Part shown: one piece after another, positions 44,061 through 56,110 of the stretch
Numbering within the stretch: position 1 is the first letter of the stretch
Layout of the letters: each line of letters opens with the position of its first letter
Assembly: GCA_038373885.1 (NCBI GenBank)
Contig: JAWZYV010018289.1
Location: 186,001-250,000, forward strand
Length of the DNA stretch: 64,000 nt
Direction of reading: 5' to 3'
Source: Cheiracanthium punctorium
Lineage: Eukaryota > Arthropoda > Arachnida > Araneae > Cheiracanthiidae
Notes under the pieces: model-generated
Databases searched by the model: none
Seen by the model: only the letters and a program-made list of their open reading frames with translations
What the model was told of the DNA's origin: nothing
Translations under genes and position numbers: made by a program

Positions 44061-45006
44061 TTGAATGTAAATCGGTTAACTAGAACGCGAGATCAGGAGT
44101 TTTAAATTTCCCCATTGTTTAACATAATGTTTGGCGATATCGCTTAGCTGACTTCAGTGTTCAAGGCTTATTTATGGTGCCAATTGTGGCGAGCCAAAAA
44201 ATTGCCATGACTGGCGACATTTGGTGTGATTTTATTAATGCGGCCTGTAATGTTTGCTTTCCTGCAGACGTATTACGCAATCAAAATTAACTATAGGTGG
44301 GGCTTATTCCGGAAATGGAATCTCGTGGAATGTGTTCGACAGTTTGAAGAGACTACAAGAAGGGCAGATTATGTCCAAGCAGTTTAGTTTCGACTGAAGG
44401 CTGGTAGAGTTCACTGCATTGAGAGACATATCACTCTGTGTCATTTTGCTGTGAAGCTTTCATTTGTTTCTCGAAGCTTATTTTTGAAAGCTGTTAGTAA
44501 ATTCTTCATTGTAATATGCTAAGGAGCAGTTATGAGATCTGCACGAGAATTTTAACCGAAATTTTAGTTTGATTTTATCATATGTGAAATGCAGTACCCG
44601 AGAGAGCTTACTGCCAATAGCTAACTGTTATAAAACGTGTTATTGCTTATTTTTTGTGAATAGTGAACTAACATACATTAGACTTAAAAGCTACGAGCCT
44701 GAAAAGTAAGCAGTTTTCTGCAAAATTATGTGCAATCAAACCTCGTTATAATGAACTTCAAGGGACCAGGTTTTGTTCGCTATATCTGACGTTTAAAAAA
44801 TGTATCTCTTTAGTTGCACACAAAATGTATAGCTTATTAGTTATATGAATTCAATAATGATGAGGTTTTTTTTTCAAAGATCAGTTTAACATGATCATTA
44901 ATGAATTAAACCAACTAAAATCAATTACATTAAACTGAAACAATCAACACTAATTAAATCTAATATATAAATGTGAAAGTTTCTTTCTTTGTCTAGTATA
45001 CAAATC
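44061..45006. other. No gene seen; possible LTR remainder and pogo-like tip
   Basis: The first few hundred bases may still be LTR. At 44736-44790, CAATCAAACCTCGTTATAATG resembles a Tigger/pogo terminus, but no partner end was found. Confidence 0.4.
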
Positions 45007-45116
45007 ACACCGTTCAATCTATCGGCTACAAATTTTGCACAGACATGTAAAATGGCATATGACACCGTTCAATCTATCGGCTACAAATTTTGCACAGACA
45101 TGTAAAATGGCATACA
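45007..45116. repeat. 55-bp tandem duplication
   Basis: 45007-45061 and 45062-45116 are virtually identical (ACACCGTTCAATCTATCGGC and onward). Confidence 0.93.
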
Positions 45117-48100
45117 GAAGGCCATATGCAGTTTTAAAATTCTGAAAATCTACCTGTTCAATGAATCACCCTGTATCAATGAAAAATCCACCATGCTAAC
45201 ACAAATATCTAAAAATCTCATGTGGACAACACATGACTTCCTTGCGCATCTATTAAATCAAAAATATTTTCAGTGCACTTCATCTAAACTTATTTTGTTT
45301 GAAAGAGATAAAATACTGCAGTAATACTAAGGTTTAGTGATTTCTAGCCAAATACTTCCGATATTGCCAAGCTGTGTTCAATTTGAAGGATTTGCTTCTG
45401 ACACTTAATTTGTCAATGTTTCGTCAAAAGCCGATAAGCTTGAGATAGTTCGCAAGATTTTGGGGATAGCCAAAGTAGTAAATGACCACAGACTTTCAAT
45501 GAATTGAATGTATTCATACTCCTTAATGTAGTTAAAGTTATTTTGGTGACCCTGTAAATCAATTACCCAGTTGATTGCAATCAAAAAAGGGATGCACAGT
45601 TAGATGCTACAGTAGTTCTAAATACAAAATTTCAACATTCTACGGTTAAAAGTTTTAGCTATACATAATTAATCCAGTCGAAAGAGACCAGAAAGGGAAG
45701 TGCATAACTAGATGTTACAACAATTCTAAATATAGTTTCAACATTCTACGACCAATAGTTTTTGAGATATGTGAGTTAAATATGTAGGTACACACACACG
45801 TACAAAGGTATGTACAGATGGCATGGGGAAAACTGGTCAAAATAGGTTGCACACGCATTTATATGAATGTGCATGCTAGCATATGGGAGATGCATTGAAA
45901 AATTCCTTAAAAATAAATTTAGAGGTAGTCAAAATTGTTTTTTTCTTTGAAATCTGGGCCCTGAAATTTTTTTGCGAACACATTATTTCCTTATACTTCG
46001 TACAAGGAAGTACTAAAAAAATTCAGTTAATTTAATAATTTTCATTGGCTTTTTCCATAGCATACATTTTAAAACATGCAGAGTTAAAAGCTGAAACTAA
46101 TTCATTTGTTTGCATGAAAACTAATTTATCCTGGTAAATTAAGCATAATAGAAGTTTTGAAATTAGCACTAATTTGTATCTGCTAATTATTATTAGCATT
46201 CCATAAATGTAAAGTAATTAATGATTGTGCCTATCTAGCAAGAGAGAAGAAACATAATTCATTATTTATTTATTTTTTTAAATTATGAACTGAATACTTT
46301 TTATTATTTTTAAAATAAATGCTCACATCCTCAGAATCAAACAGCAAATGAAAGCTTATGAAAAAACATGCCATATATATTTTAGTGTACACATATATAC
46401 ATTTACATACTTTTTTAAAAATCCAAACTATAAGCATACCTTTAGGTTCTGTACTTTCACAAATATATATATATAGATATAGATAGATATAATAGCAGAA
46501 CTAGATTACACATCTGTATTAATGATTTGTAGTAAAAAATATGTGTTTGCGATACATGTAAAAGCACAAACTATAATATTTTTAAAAATCAAAATTTAAA
46601 AACTAATCATTGAAGTGTTTTTGGTGACCATGTACATTTAAGGAATAATAATGAGTTGCGTTTTCTAGTAACACAAACACTTCGTTTTAAATCCAAGCAT
46701 GCTATTTTTCCATTTACAGGGAGAATTTTTTTTCTGTAAAAAAAAAAAAAAAAAAAAAAACTATAATATAAATAATTAAACAAAAGTTTTTTTAAATTAA
46801 GTGCGAAATTTTTAGGAGTTAAAAAATAGGGATCTAAAGTTAGCTGAACAACACACTTCAGATAAATGGCTACTTTATGAACAAACAGTATTAAAAAATC
46901 TTAAAAAGTTGGCAGACATACAAGTGTTTCAATCTTGTGTTACTTTTTAAAGTATATTTCTTTTGCATCTATTATTGCTTTGTTATATCGTTCAGCTAAT
47001 TTTACTAGAATCAAGTCTCAAATAACAAGAAAAATAATTTTTTCAACAATTTAATAATAAATAATATTTGCATAAAAAATTTATGGTAATAATGATGAGC
47101 AGGATTAACACATACTAAGATAAATTATAGTTTAAAAAAGTAGTTTTAAACTGTAAAATTATTTTATCGTATTATTAAATGGTATACGAAATTTATAGCA
47201 AAGGTATTGAAAAACCACTTGCGGATGTAACGCTGTACTGTGACATGATGCAAGTCGCATATTTAAAACAATTAATATTTGTGTTAATAATTTTTCTAGT
47301 TACTATGCTATGCGCAAAAAAAATGATGGTGGTTTATTATATTTCAACTAAGAACATGCAATTTAAAACTGCAGTATAGAATTGTTCGACATGTTTAATA
47401 ATATACTGGAAGTGAGTGCCCCTTTGTTCAAGCAAAATAGAAACAAATAAAGATCTTCATTCTTAAAAGGACAATAAAGTTTTAATTTTAAACCCGAAAT
47501 ACTTTTTTAACATCAGTAACAACTAGATGACTTAAGAAAAAAGACTGGCTCAAAGTTTTTTCTAATATGTGAATAATAAATTTTGTAATATTTTTATCAT
47601 ATTACATCAGTTCCCCTCCTGTTTTTGGTCACTTTGTTTACATGGTTATGGCATGTTTAAAAATAACACTGTAATAATAAAAGTACAAACTATAGCTATA
47701 ATTTAATACTGGTGGAATGAACATTTCTATTACTTTGATGGTTTGAATTCAATTGCAAAAATGTAAATGTGTATTTGTTAAAAAATTGTCAATATGTATG
47801 CATATATTTATAACACCAGAAAAAAAAAACTTAAGAATTTCTGCAGCCTGAACCAAGGTCACTGCTACTACTATAGTCTGTTTGCGGAAACGAGAGAATG
47901 AAAGTAAACAAACGGGTCACCAAAGAATTACATTTTTTTGGCACCAATCCCTAGTTAGGCGAATTTAACCTTTCGTAATTCCAAACAGCATAAATGGAAG
48001 AAAGCAGAAATTCACACTGTGTTTGGCGCTTTGGCACAATGCCAGGTGTTTACTTATCGCCAGATTGCACGTGCAATTGTTTAATTTTGTTCTCTCGACT

Positions 48101-50912
48101 CGGCGAATGCACTATAGTGTCTTTCTACAAGCCTAGAACTTTGCCATTTATAACTGAGACACACACAATGCGATTTTGTATTTCTGCCAGTACACATTTT
48201 TTTGCCAATGGCCACATGCTGAAAATAGCGGCTCTAGTCCAATCACCTAAGTCAAGCAGCATCAGGCACAATTGGTACTTGGGAGGGTGAACACCTAGGG
48301 ACACATTGTACTGTTTGCATTCTTTTTAACCAACGAAAAACGGAGGAGGTTCTCAAGTCGACGCGTATATATATATATATTTATGTATGACCACGCATAA
48401 ATTTTTACAGAGTAATCCGATTTTGATAATTCTTTTTTTATTGGAAAGGGTATACCCCGAAGTTGGTCCCATATAGATTTGTAAAAAAAATTCCAACCCT
48501 AAGGGTAGGAAAACAGGGGATGATTGATTTTTCACTCACTGATTGTAGTGTATGAACATGCATAAAATATGACTTTTAAATAGCTATTTTTTTTTTTTTT
48601 AATGCTAGCTCGTTTAGTGATCTTTTTTCTTTTCCTTGTGAAAATTCAATATTCCTTAAATTTTATAGTTTTCATAAAATAAAATAGAAGCTCTAACGAG
48701 GCATATAAGCTCTTGAATCGATACTTGTTAGATGCTATTACCAGAAGAGTTGATTTTTTTTAAATGGACGGTGTCCGTGTGACGTCATTTTTCAGCCAAC
48801 ACGTAACCTCCAACCAATCAACTTAAAATGTAGTTTCAGTTGACACTCGATGTTTCAATCTGATTAGTTCAAATTTGTATTTTCCACTGACACGTGATTG
48901 AAATAGCATCGTATCGATATCGTCCATTGCAAGGGATATTGGCGACGTTTTTACGTCACCGTTTAAAACTGCACATCAAACCACCTATACATTTTCGTTC
49001 ACAGTACACAGCACATATGTGTACATTTTGTTTTCGCTTGTTAAAACGATTCTTTTAAGATTCTTTGTAGTTCTGAATTTACGTACATATGCGTCGATGC
49101 TTTAATTTTGAATAAATCATGTTAACGCATGCGAATGTGTAAATCCTACGCACACATTTTGTTTTTGTTTGCTGTTTCGCAAAAGAGTATTTGAATGTTA
49201 TTAAAATTTCCGAACTTCAATTTGTTAATTTTTTTTCGAAATTCATACAGCTAAAAAGAACTGGTCTATGTTCCGTATCCGGTGCTGGGTATAACTCTAT
49301 AGTTGACAAGCTATATGGGCGGAGGACGTTGCTGCGCTTGAGACGCCTTGTGTGTTGGGCTTGGGGTGGAAAAGTAAGACCGCTAACACTCGCTACAAAA
49401 AAGAAAAAAGAAAGTGGTACTGATGATTCCGGTATCCGAGCTGAAATTACAGAGTGCAATGATTACTGAGTGCATTGATTGTTTGGCACCGACTCAAAAT
49501 TACTTAGGTATACTTACATTAGTTTAAGAACTTAGTTATTAAGGTTAATTAAGAAAAGGTTTATTATTTTTTGCTTTCGGGAGTTTTTCGGCGGTTTAAT
49601 TTTTTTGTTAAAAAGTTTTTATTAAGATGTATGTAACTCTTGAGTAACTATTTGCAACGATGTAAGCTGTCCTCTCTTGGCAAAAAAACAAACAAACAAA
49701 AAATAATAATTGGAATATTGAGTCAAATAGTGTGTCTTCTTCTTTGCGGATTTAAATTTATTTAATATACCCCATTTAGGGTGATGTAAAGGATGAATTT
49801 CAAATATATATCCTAAATATCAACTTAATGAATGCTTAGAATTGCAAGCTAATTTTAGGAACATAACTGTCTTCACAGCTGGAACACACTTAATATTTAG
49901 AAATAGAAAGTCAATGGAATTATACAGTATTAAAATTTATAAATTGTTTCTTTTAGAGATCTCAACTCAGTGACCAGACTTATAAGTTTAAAATATGAGT
50001 TTAATGCATTTCAGTTTGAGGGCAACACAAGTTATGAATCTGAAAACCGAATTTCATATATGTATTTTCTATAATAATTCTCTTAATTCTCTAAATAAAT
50101 CTATAATTAATAGCTGAAACCTGCTAATTATTTTGAAATGAAATGTTACTGTAAATATACAGCACATTTACTTCCTGAATTATTCCTCTATAATTTTTAA
50201 TTTAAACATGGTGCTTTAAAAGAAAATAAGAAACTGTTAAAAGGAGAATTTTGTTATTTTAAACATGAGCAATACTCTTTGTTATGACAATGCACTATTT
50301 TCTACTGTACACTGAATTGCAGAACTATAAAAACAAAACGGAAACAGAGGATCAGCCAACAGGAGGAATAAAGAAACCCCTTTCAATGTCCTGCTAATTA
50401 CGATTACAAAACACAACTCCAGAAATACAGAATTATAAAATAAAAAGAATTTCTACCATATGCATATTTTTTATTTAAAAATAAAAAGGATGAAAAACTA
50501 TACGTGTGCAATCAGAAATGCAACAATAGCAAAATGAGAACACATAGTTATATTTATAAAACTTATACTGTGCAAATAAATAAATAACCAATAAATAACA
50601 AATATTTAATAAAATACTATAAACAATATATGAACATATTAGGTAGCTTATGCTGAGACTACTCTACAAGAAGCATATTTACAGTAAACAACTTTCATTA
50701 AATTTATTATAAGTTAATAAAAGTAATACACAATGAAAATGTTTTTCTTGATATCTCACCTCACTCCCCTCGAAGTTGATCACAATTAATAAAATCATGT
50801 ACTAAATGATTTTTTTTTTTTTTTTGTTTGGCATAGTTCTCAGCTGACACACAAGCATATAATCTTAACAACAACTGTTACAACATTTTTAGAATCTGTA
50901 AATGTACATATA
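45117..50912. other. 5.8 kb without a recognised gene
   Basis: AT-rich throughout with an A run at 46739-46760. The patch 47860-49450 is richer in CG dinucleotides and less AT-rich. Open frames there (47994-48290 and 49191-49469) show no domain. It could be a promoter or first-exon region of an unrecognised gene, but nothing proves it. Confidence 0.45.
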
Positions 50913-51925
50913 CAGTAGAATCTTGACTATCCAACGTTTTGGGACTGCGCCTATATCTGATAATCAAAATTTCTGGACCACAGAGAATTTTTCAATAATG
51001 TAGTTTAATATGTAACATCATCATCAAACTTCTATTACGACTATTTAAACTGCTAAATAAATATCTAAATTCAAATTATACATGAAAATTTATTTTGAAA
51101 CAAAAATTTACAATGCAGTAAATGGAAGCTTCATCTCCAAAGCAATTTTAAGGAAGGGGAATCAAAATACTGTGTGATTCTAAATGAAGACAGTGATCAA
51201 AAATAGATATAACTATTTAATTGAAAAAATTCATCGATAAGTATTACACAGGATGCAGAAAGAAGCTAAAATTTTCATTAGTTGTAATTTTTTGGTTGTT
51301 TTACACATGGTGTTTTGCACATTTCAAACCAGCATCTTTTGACACACTGAATAGGTCGAACTAGAGATGACACCAATGTGTTTTGCTCTTGAAACCAAGA
51401 TCTCTGGACTTGACACCCTGCAATTTCTTTCTATCTAAAAGACCTTGTAGAGGTGTTTCCTTTGCTATAAACAATTCCACAACTCAAAATGCACATTTCT
51501 AGTGTGCTTGCGGTGATGAATTCAGATATACTTCAGTATGTACGACATGAAATGGTTTATTGCTTAGATGTTGTCTGTGTTATCAAGGGGAGTTTTACAG
51601 AATGTTTATAAAATAAGTAAAAAAAATTTTGAACTTTAACAGTGTAAATATTACCAATAAATTTTTTCCAATTAAATAGCTACAGCTGTTTGTAATCATT
51701 ATATTCATTTTGAATCACCCGATATTTAGCTGTATTCACAGCTTAGAAAGAATGCTTGCATACACAAGGAAAGTGAAAGTAAAAAAAAGAAGATTTAAAA
51801 ATGGGTTTTGAATAAAAGAGACACACACACACACACACACACACAAAGAAAAAAAAAATCTAGAAAACAACACTGGTTAAAGTAGCATTCTGGTTAAATG
51901 GGGTTGGATAATGAAGGTTCTAGTG
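50913..51925. mobile_element. pogo/Tigger-like non-autonomous element
   Basis: CAGTAGAATCTTGACTATCC (50913) and, reverse-complemented, CACTAGAACCTTCATTATCC (51925) are inverted ends with TA on both sides (50911-50912 and 51926-51927). 1013 bp, no frame. It lies just downstream of the RPRD2-like gene and could overlap its 3' untranslated region. Confidence 0.75.
51821..51845. repeat. (AC)n microsatellite
   Basis: About 12 uninterrupted AC units. Confidence 0.95.
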
Positions 51926-52051
51926 TAAATTCAAACATTCAGTAAACAGTAAAATATATACAGTATGCTTAAATTGTTAACATTCTTAATACATGTAATG
52001 ATAAATATTCCTTAAGCTTATATACATATATATAATAAAAACATGAGTTCA

Positions 52052-54072
52052 TTATGCATTTTCATCCTCTGAATCAACTTCCATATCCATAATTTCTAAA
52101 TTATCATTCTTTGAACTAACACACACTCTGTTGTCACTGGCACTTAGTAACACTGACTGGCTGTTTATTAAATCAGAGTTTTCTTTAGCATTGATATTTG
52201 CTTCATTTCCAAGCAAGCAAAACTTTTCATTGCTTAGAAACTCTGCAGATGAAGCATTTGGTGTGTTGTTATTAACAACAGAATTTAATGAATCAATACT
52301 ATTACAATGCTGCATAATACAGCTATATACATTTAGAGCATTTTCTATAGGCATTGATGGCGCATTTTTAAAAATGTTTGAATTTTTTAAATTGGTGAAT
52401 ACAGTGTCTTTTTTGGTTAGACATTCCAGAACACTCTGCAGATTTTCCAACAACGGTGTTGATTTTACAGTACTGCTTTTTTCTTCAGTAATATCAGTAT
52501 TTAATACTGAATCAGAAGTCGGAGTAACTATTTTACACATGTCATGCTTAGTATCAACAGTAACTGGCATGTCTTTGTCGTCATTTTTTAATTCTTTAAT
52601 CTTATTTTCTAAGGCATTATAAGAATCAATGGATGGGCTTTGTTCGTTACTTTTAATGCTGCTATTATCTGCAGTGTTTTGCTTTAAATGGCACTCTTTT
52701 TTACTTTCACCAGAGAAACTAGGAATTTCATTTTTCGCAGGACCTTCCTCAAGAGTGAAAGAAAGATTCATATTTATTCTATGCTTGTCAAGTATATTCT
52801 TTAACAACTCAGTCGGTATATCTGGAAACGATGGAAGTGGATTAGAATCAGATGATGGGGTGCTCTTAGAAACATTCGAATCAGATTTGTCCATGGTTTG
52901 CTTGACATCCATTAACTCATCTATTTTGCTATCTTCAACTGTTTCAGAAGTAGACTCTGTACTCTTTTTCACATCACTAGCGTTTAGTTCAAAAGAAACA
53001 TTTTCTAGTTTCATGACAGGTGATACAGATTTATCAATTTTCTTTTCAGAAGAAACGTTTTCTGCATGCTCCATGCTAGATGCAATTTCCATCGGAATTG
53101 TTGAAACAACTGATTCAGAAGTATAATCACTTTCTTGGGTGTTACTTATACTGCTATCTTCATTAGACATTTTACAAGATTTAGACTGCTTTGATTTTAA
53201 TAAATTATCAATTTTTCTTTTAAAACTTGCTTTAGATTTTGAGTGATGCTCCTTATATGCCTTTTCCAGAAGAAAGTCAATGTTATCATCATCAGACAGA
53301 ACTTCAAATTTAGTCTCAGAATTTTCACTAATTTTTGAAGTTGGCAAACTTTCTTTTGCCTCCAATGTATCCCTTATTTTATCTAAATTTTCATTACTAG
53401 ATTTAACTGATTTTTGTGTAATTTCTTCTTTAGTGTTATTAGTGACAGAGTCATCAATCACTGAACTTTTTTCCAACATGTTGTCATCAGTTGAAACTTT
53501 TGGTATGTGAACAGTTATAGGGCTTTTCAATATTTTTTCACTACCTTGTTTTGCATCAACAGTAGCTGAGCTTTTGAGGGATTCCTCGGAATTTTTGCCT
53601 ACATCGGCAACAGTTGGACTTTTTAATAATTTTTCAGTACTTTTTGTTGTGGGAACAAGATTGGGGCTTCTCAAGAGCTTCTCAGTACTTTTAGTTACAT
53701 GAGCAAGATTGGGACTTCTTGGAAGTTTCTCAGTACTTTTAGTAGCATGAGCGAGATTGGGGCTTCTCAAAAGTTTCTCAGTGCTTTTACTTGCATGAAT
53801 AAGATTGGGACTTAACAACAATTTTTCACTTATAGCATTTTTCTCTGTTTCCAGAATCATGGGACTTTTCAATATTTTTGCTTCATCACTAACATTTTCT
53901 TCAGCACTTGTAGAAGCAAGTGGTGAGCTTGATATTTCTGCCGACGGACTTTTCAATTTTTCATTTGAAGTGCTCACATTTAAATTAATTCCAACTGTTT
54001 GAGGACTGCTGCCTAATTCTAGCTTACTTTCTTGACTATCTCTTCTACTTACAGCTGACATTGGAGAAATAC
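52052..54072 (-). CDS. RPRD2: RPRD2-like gene, last coding exon (Ser-Pro-rich tail)
   Basis: Terminal exon encoding about 673 residues to the stop at 52052-52054. A TTTTAAG acceptor precedes it, and the phase joins the upstream exon's single A to GT, giving Ser. It is rich in Ser, Lys, Glu and Asn, with many Ser-Pro sites. It holds a 16-residue repeat (KSTEKLLRSPNL type) and ends in the acidic MDMEVDSEDENA. No folded domain is visible; it is presumably disordered. A long low-complexity tail after the coiled-coil region is what separates RPRD2 from RPRD1A/B. RPRD proteins bind the RNA polymerase II C-terminal domain. The plus-strand open frames over this exon are shadows. Confidence 0.75.
53505..53880 (-). 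repeat. Coding minisatellite, 48-bp unit
   Basis: Encodes about seven 16-residue units with a K(S/N)(T/S)E(K/E)(L)(L/P)(R/K)SP core. The three to four central units are nearly identical in DNA, and the edge units have drifted. It adds regularly spaced Ser-Pro sites to the tail. Confidence 0.9.
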
Positions 54073-54839
54073 CTTAAAAATGAAATATCAGCAGTAATAA
54101 ATAAATCATGCAATAAAAAATAGATATATATTGGATTCAAATAAAAAAATCTTTTTTACTGTTTGGTACAACAGTGATAGAACTAGAAACTCAAAATATT
54201 AGAATATATATACATATTATTGCAAGAGTGTTTGCAAAAATATAAATTTATTAAAAACTATAAAAAAATAAAATAAAAATGTGGTGTTATCTAAGAACTT
54301 TTGTATTGGTAAACTTTCTTAGCAGACATTTTCAGAACTCTTGTTAGAACCGCACAAAAACAAAAGTTTAAAAATGTATTGAAATGTTATTGATTGAATT
54401 AATATCTAAAAATGTCTTTCAGTTGCAAGGGACTAAAATTTAGATTTTTAAAAGATGCTTGGTAGGAATATATATAACTTAAAAAAAAAAAAAAAAAGTA
54501 TTTAGACAAAACATGCACAGTGAGAAAAAAAGGTGAGGGGGAGAGAATGTTCCCACAGTAGTAAGATTTTCACAAAATTTTTAAGTATTATTTCTAATAA
54601 CTAGTTTCCCTAAATTCCTTTTGTATGAAGCTTACAAAATTAGTAGAGTGAGCTGAATCCGTAGGGGTGGGGGAGAAGAAGAAAATTTTACTATTAGCAA
54701 AAATACATTTATGTCAAAATTCTATAAAAATTATTCATGACTTAAAAAGAAAATCCTCTAAATACTAATGTTTATAATGATAAGAGTGATTTCACAGTAG
54801 CACTACACTTCATAAAATAACAACAAGATAAAATCTTAC

Positions 54840-54984
54840 TAGGAGATTGATATTCTGGACTTGAATTAGGTGCAATGCATGGACTTTTCTCTTCTAAAAT
54901 AGGAGATGGTTCAGGCAATGTTGCAAGTTTTTCTGAAAGTGACTTTTCTACAATTTTTACTTTCTTCCCATATATTCTGTAAGC
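54840..54984 (-). CDS. RPRD2: RPRD2-like gene, exon
   Basis: 145 bases: acceptor TTAATTCCAG, donor A|GTAAGA. Encodes AYRIYGKKVKIVEKSLSEKL, then ATLPEPSPILEEKSP and further Ser-Pro sites. This links the coiled-coil part to the disordered tail. Phase 0 in, phase 1 out, matching both neighbours. Confidence 0.82.
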
Positions 54985-55261
54985 CTGGAATTAACAACCG
55001 AGAATGATAGCAAAGATTTAGATTACAACAGCAATTACTATTGTTTAAAATACCAGCATTAACACATTTCGAATATAGAAAAAAGGCAGTATTTTAAAAA
55101 TATTAAACATTCAGACAATTACATTTTTAAAAGGAGAATCTGTATATATAGCAAAAATAGTGAGGATGAACACATAGCAAGATGTAATTATGCAGAGATA
55201 TGCAAAAACATGCAGAAAAAATAAAATTACTTTAAAATTTTGAAAATTTCCCCATTATAGA

Positions 55262-56110
55262 CTTGCTACACTCGCTTTTCATGAAAAGCATTCAGCCCCT
55301 AATATTGCTTTTTTGTAAAAAAGGCATAATTTCAACAGACAAAACCCAAAGATTGGATCAGATAGAATGTTACCGAACTACACACTGCTTGGTTCTTGCA
55401 TGTTCATTGCAACACAAAAATTCAAACTTCACTCTACAGATGATCCCCTATAACACGGTAGATACATTCCCTGTTATAGGAATCTGTGTTGTACAGGTCC
55501 TGAGGATATACTCAACCCGGAATGTGGACTCTACATGTAATTGCTGGAAAAATTATTTGCACTCCTTAGAAACACAATGATATTTAATGCTGTCATTCAA
55601 AAGTTGTATTAATTAGGAGCTAAAGCATAATAAAATCAGAACATCTGTCTCATTTAACCATGCCGTACGAGTCTCTTTTAGCACGTTATACAAAAATGAT
55701 CGCAATTTTTCTGCTGTGTTCTAGGAACCCATGTTGTATGGATCCCTGTTATAAGGGGATCTACTGTATTTTTAACTATGTAAAACCTTGTATATTTGCC
55801 ACTCATGGCGATTTTTCATAATTTGGCGACTTACAGGCAACGTATAGTTAATAATTAGTTCTAAGAAAACAGTACTTCATATGTTTTCTTTGACAAAAAC
55901 TATGGAACAGCTAGAATAGCTTGCCACCAACGGTGACTTTTCATTATTTGGCAATTTACACAGGCTCATAACCGATAATTACTGTTCATGTAAGATTGCC
56001 AGGAAAACCATTATCTATTGGTAAATATCCAAGCTGTACTATAAGAGCTATAATGGCATAGTTAACACTGCCAAATATTTCTACTGAGCAAATACCCAAG
56101 CTGAACCTAA
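55262..56110 (-). mobile_element. Reversed Helitron fragment in an intron
   Basis: Reverse complement of internal and 3' parts of Helitron H2 (about 34440-35240), including ACTCGCTTTTC and the TTGGTTCTTGCATG stretch. The hairpin and CTAG end are missing. Inside it, TACAGATGATCCCC (55435) and GGGGATCTACTGTA (ending ~55767) form an inverted pair, probably a pogo-like insertion. Confidence 0.78.

Noticed and set aside
47994..48290. 98-codon Cys-containing frame, considered as a small secreted protein
   Set aside because: No signal peptide at the start, no cysteine pattern, no poly-A signal nearby.
52131..53126. 163- and 165-codon plus-strand frames
   Set aside because: They lie antisense to the Ser-rich last exon of the RPRD2-like gene. 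Ser codons reversed give long stop-poor frames.
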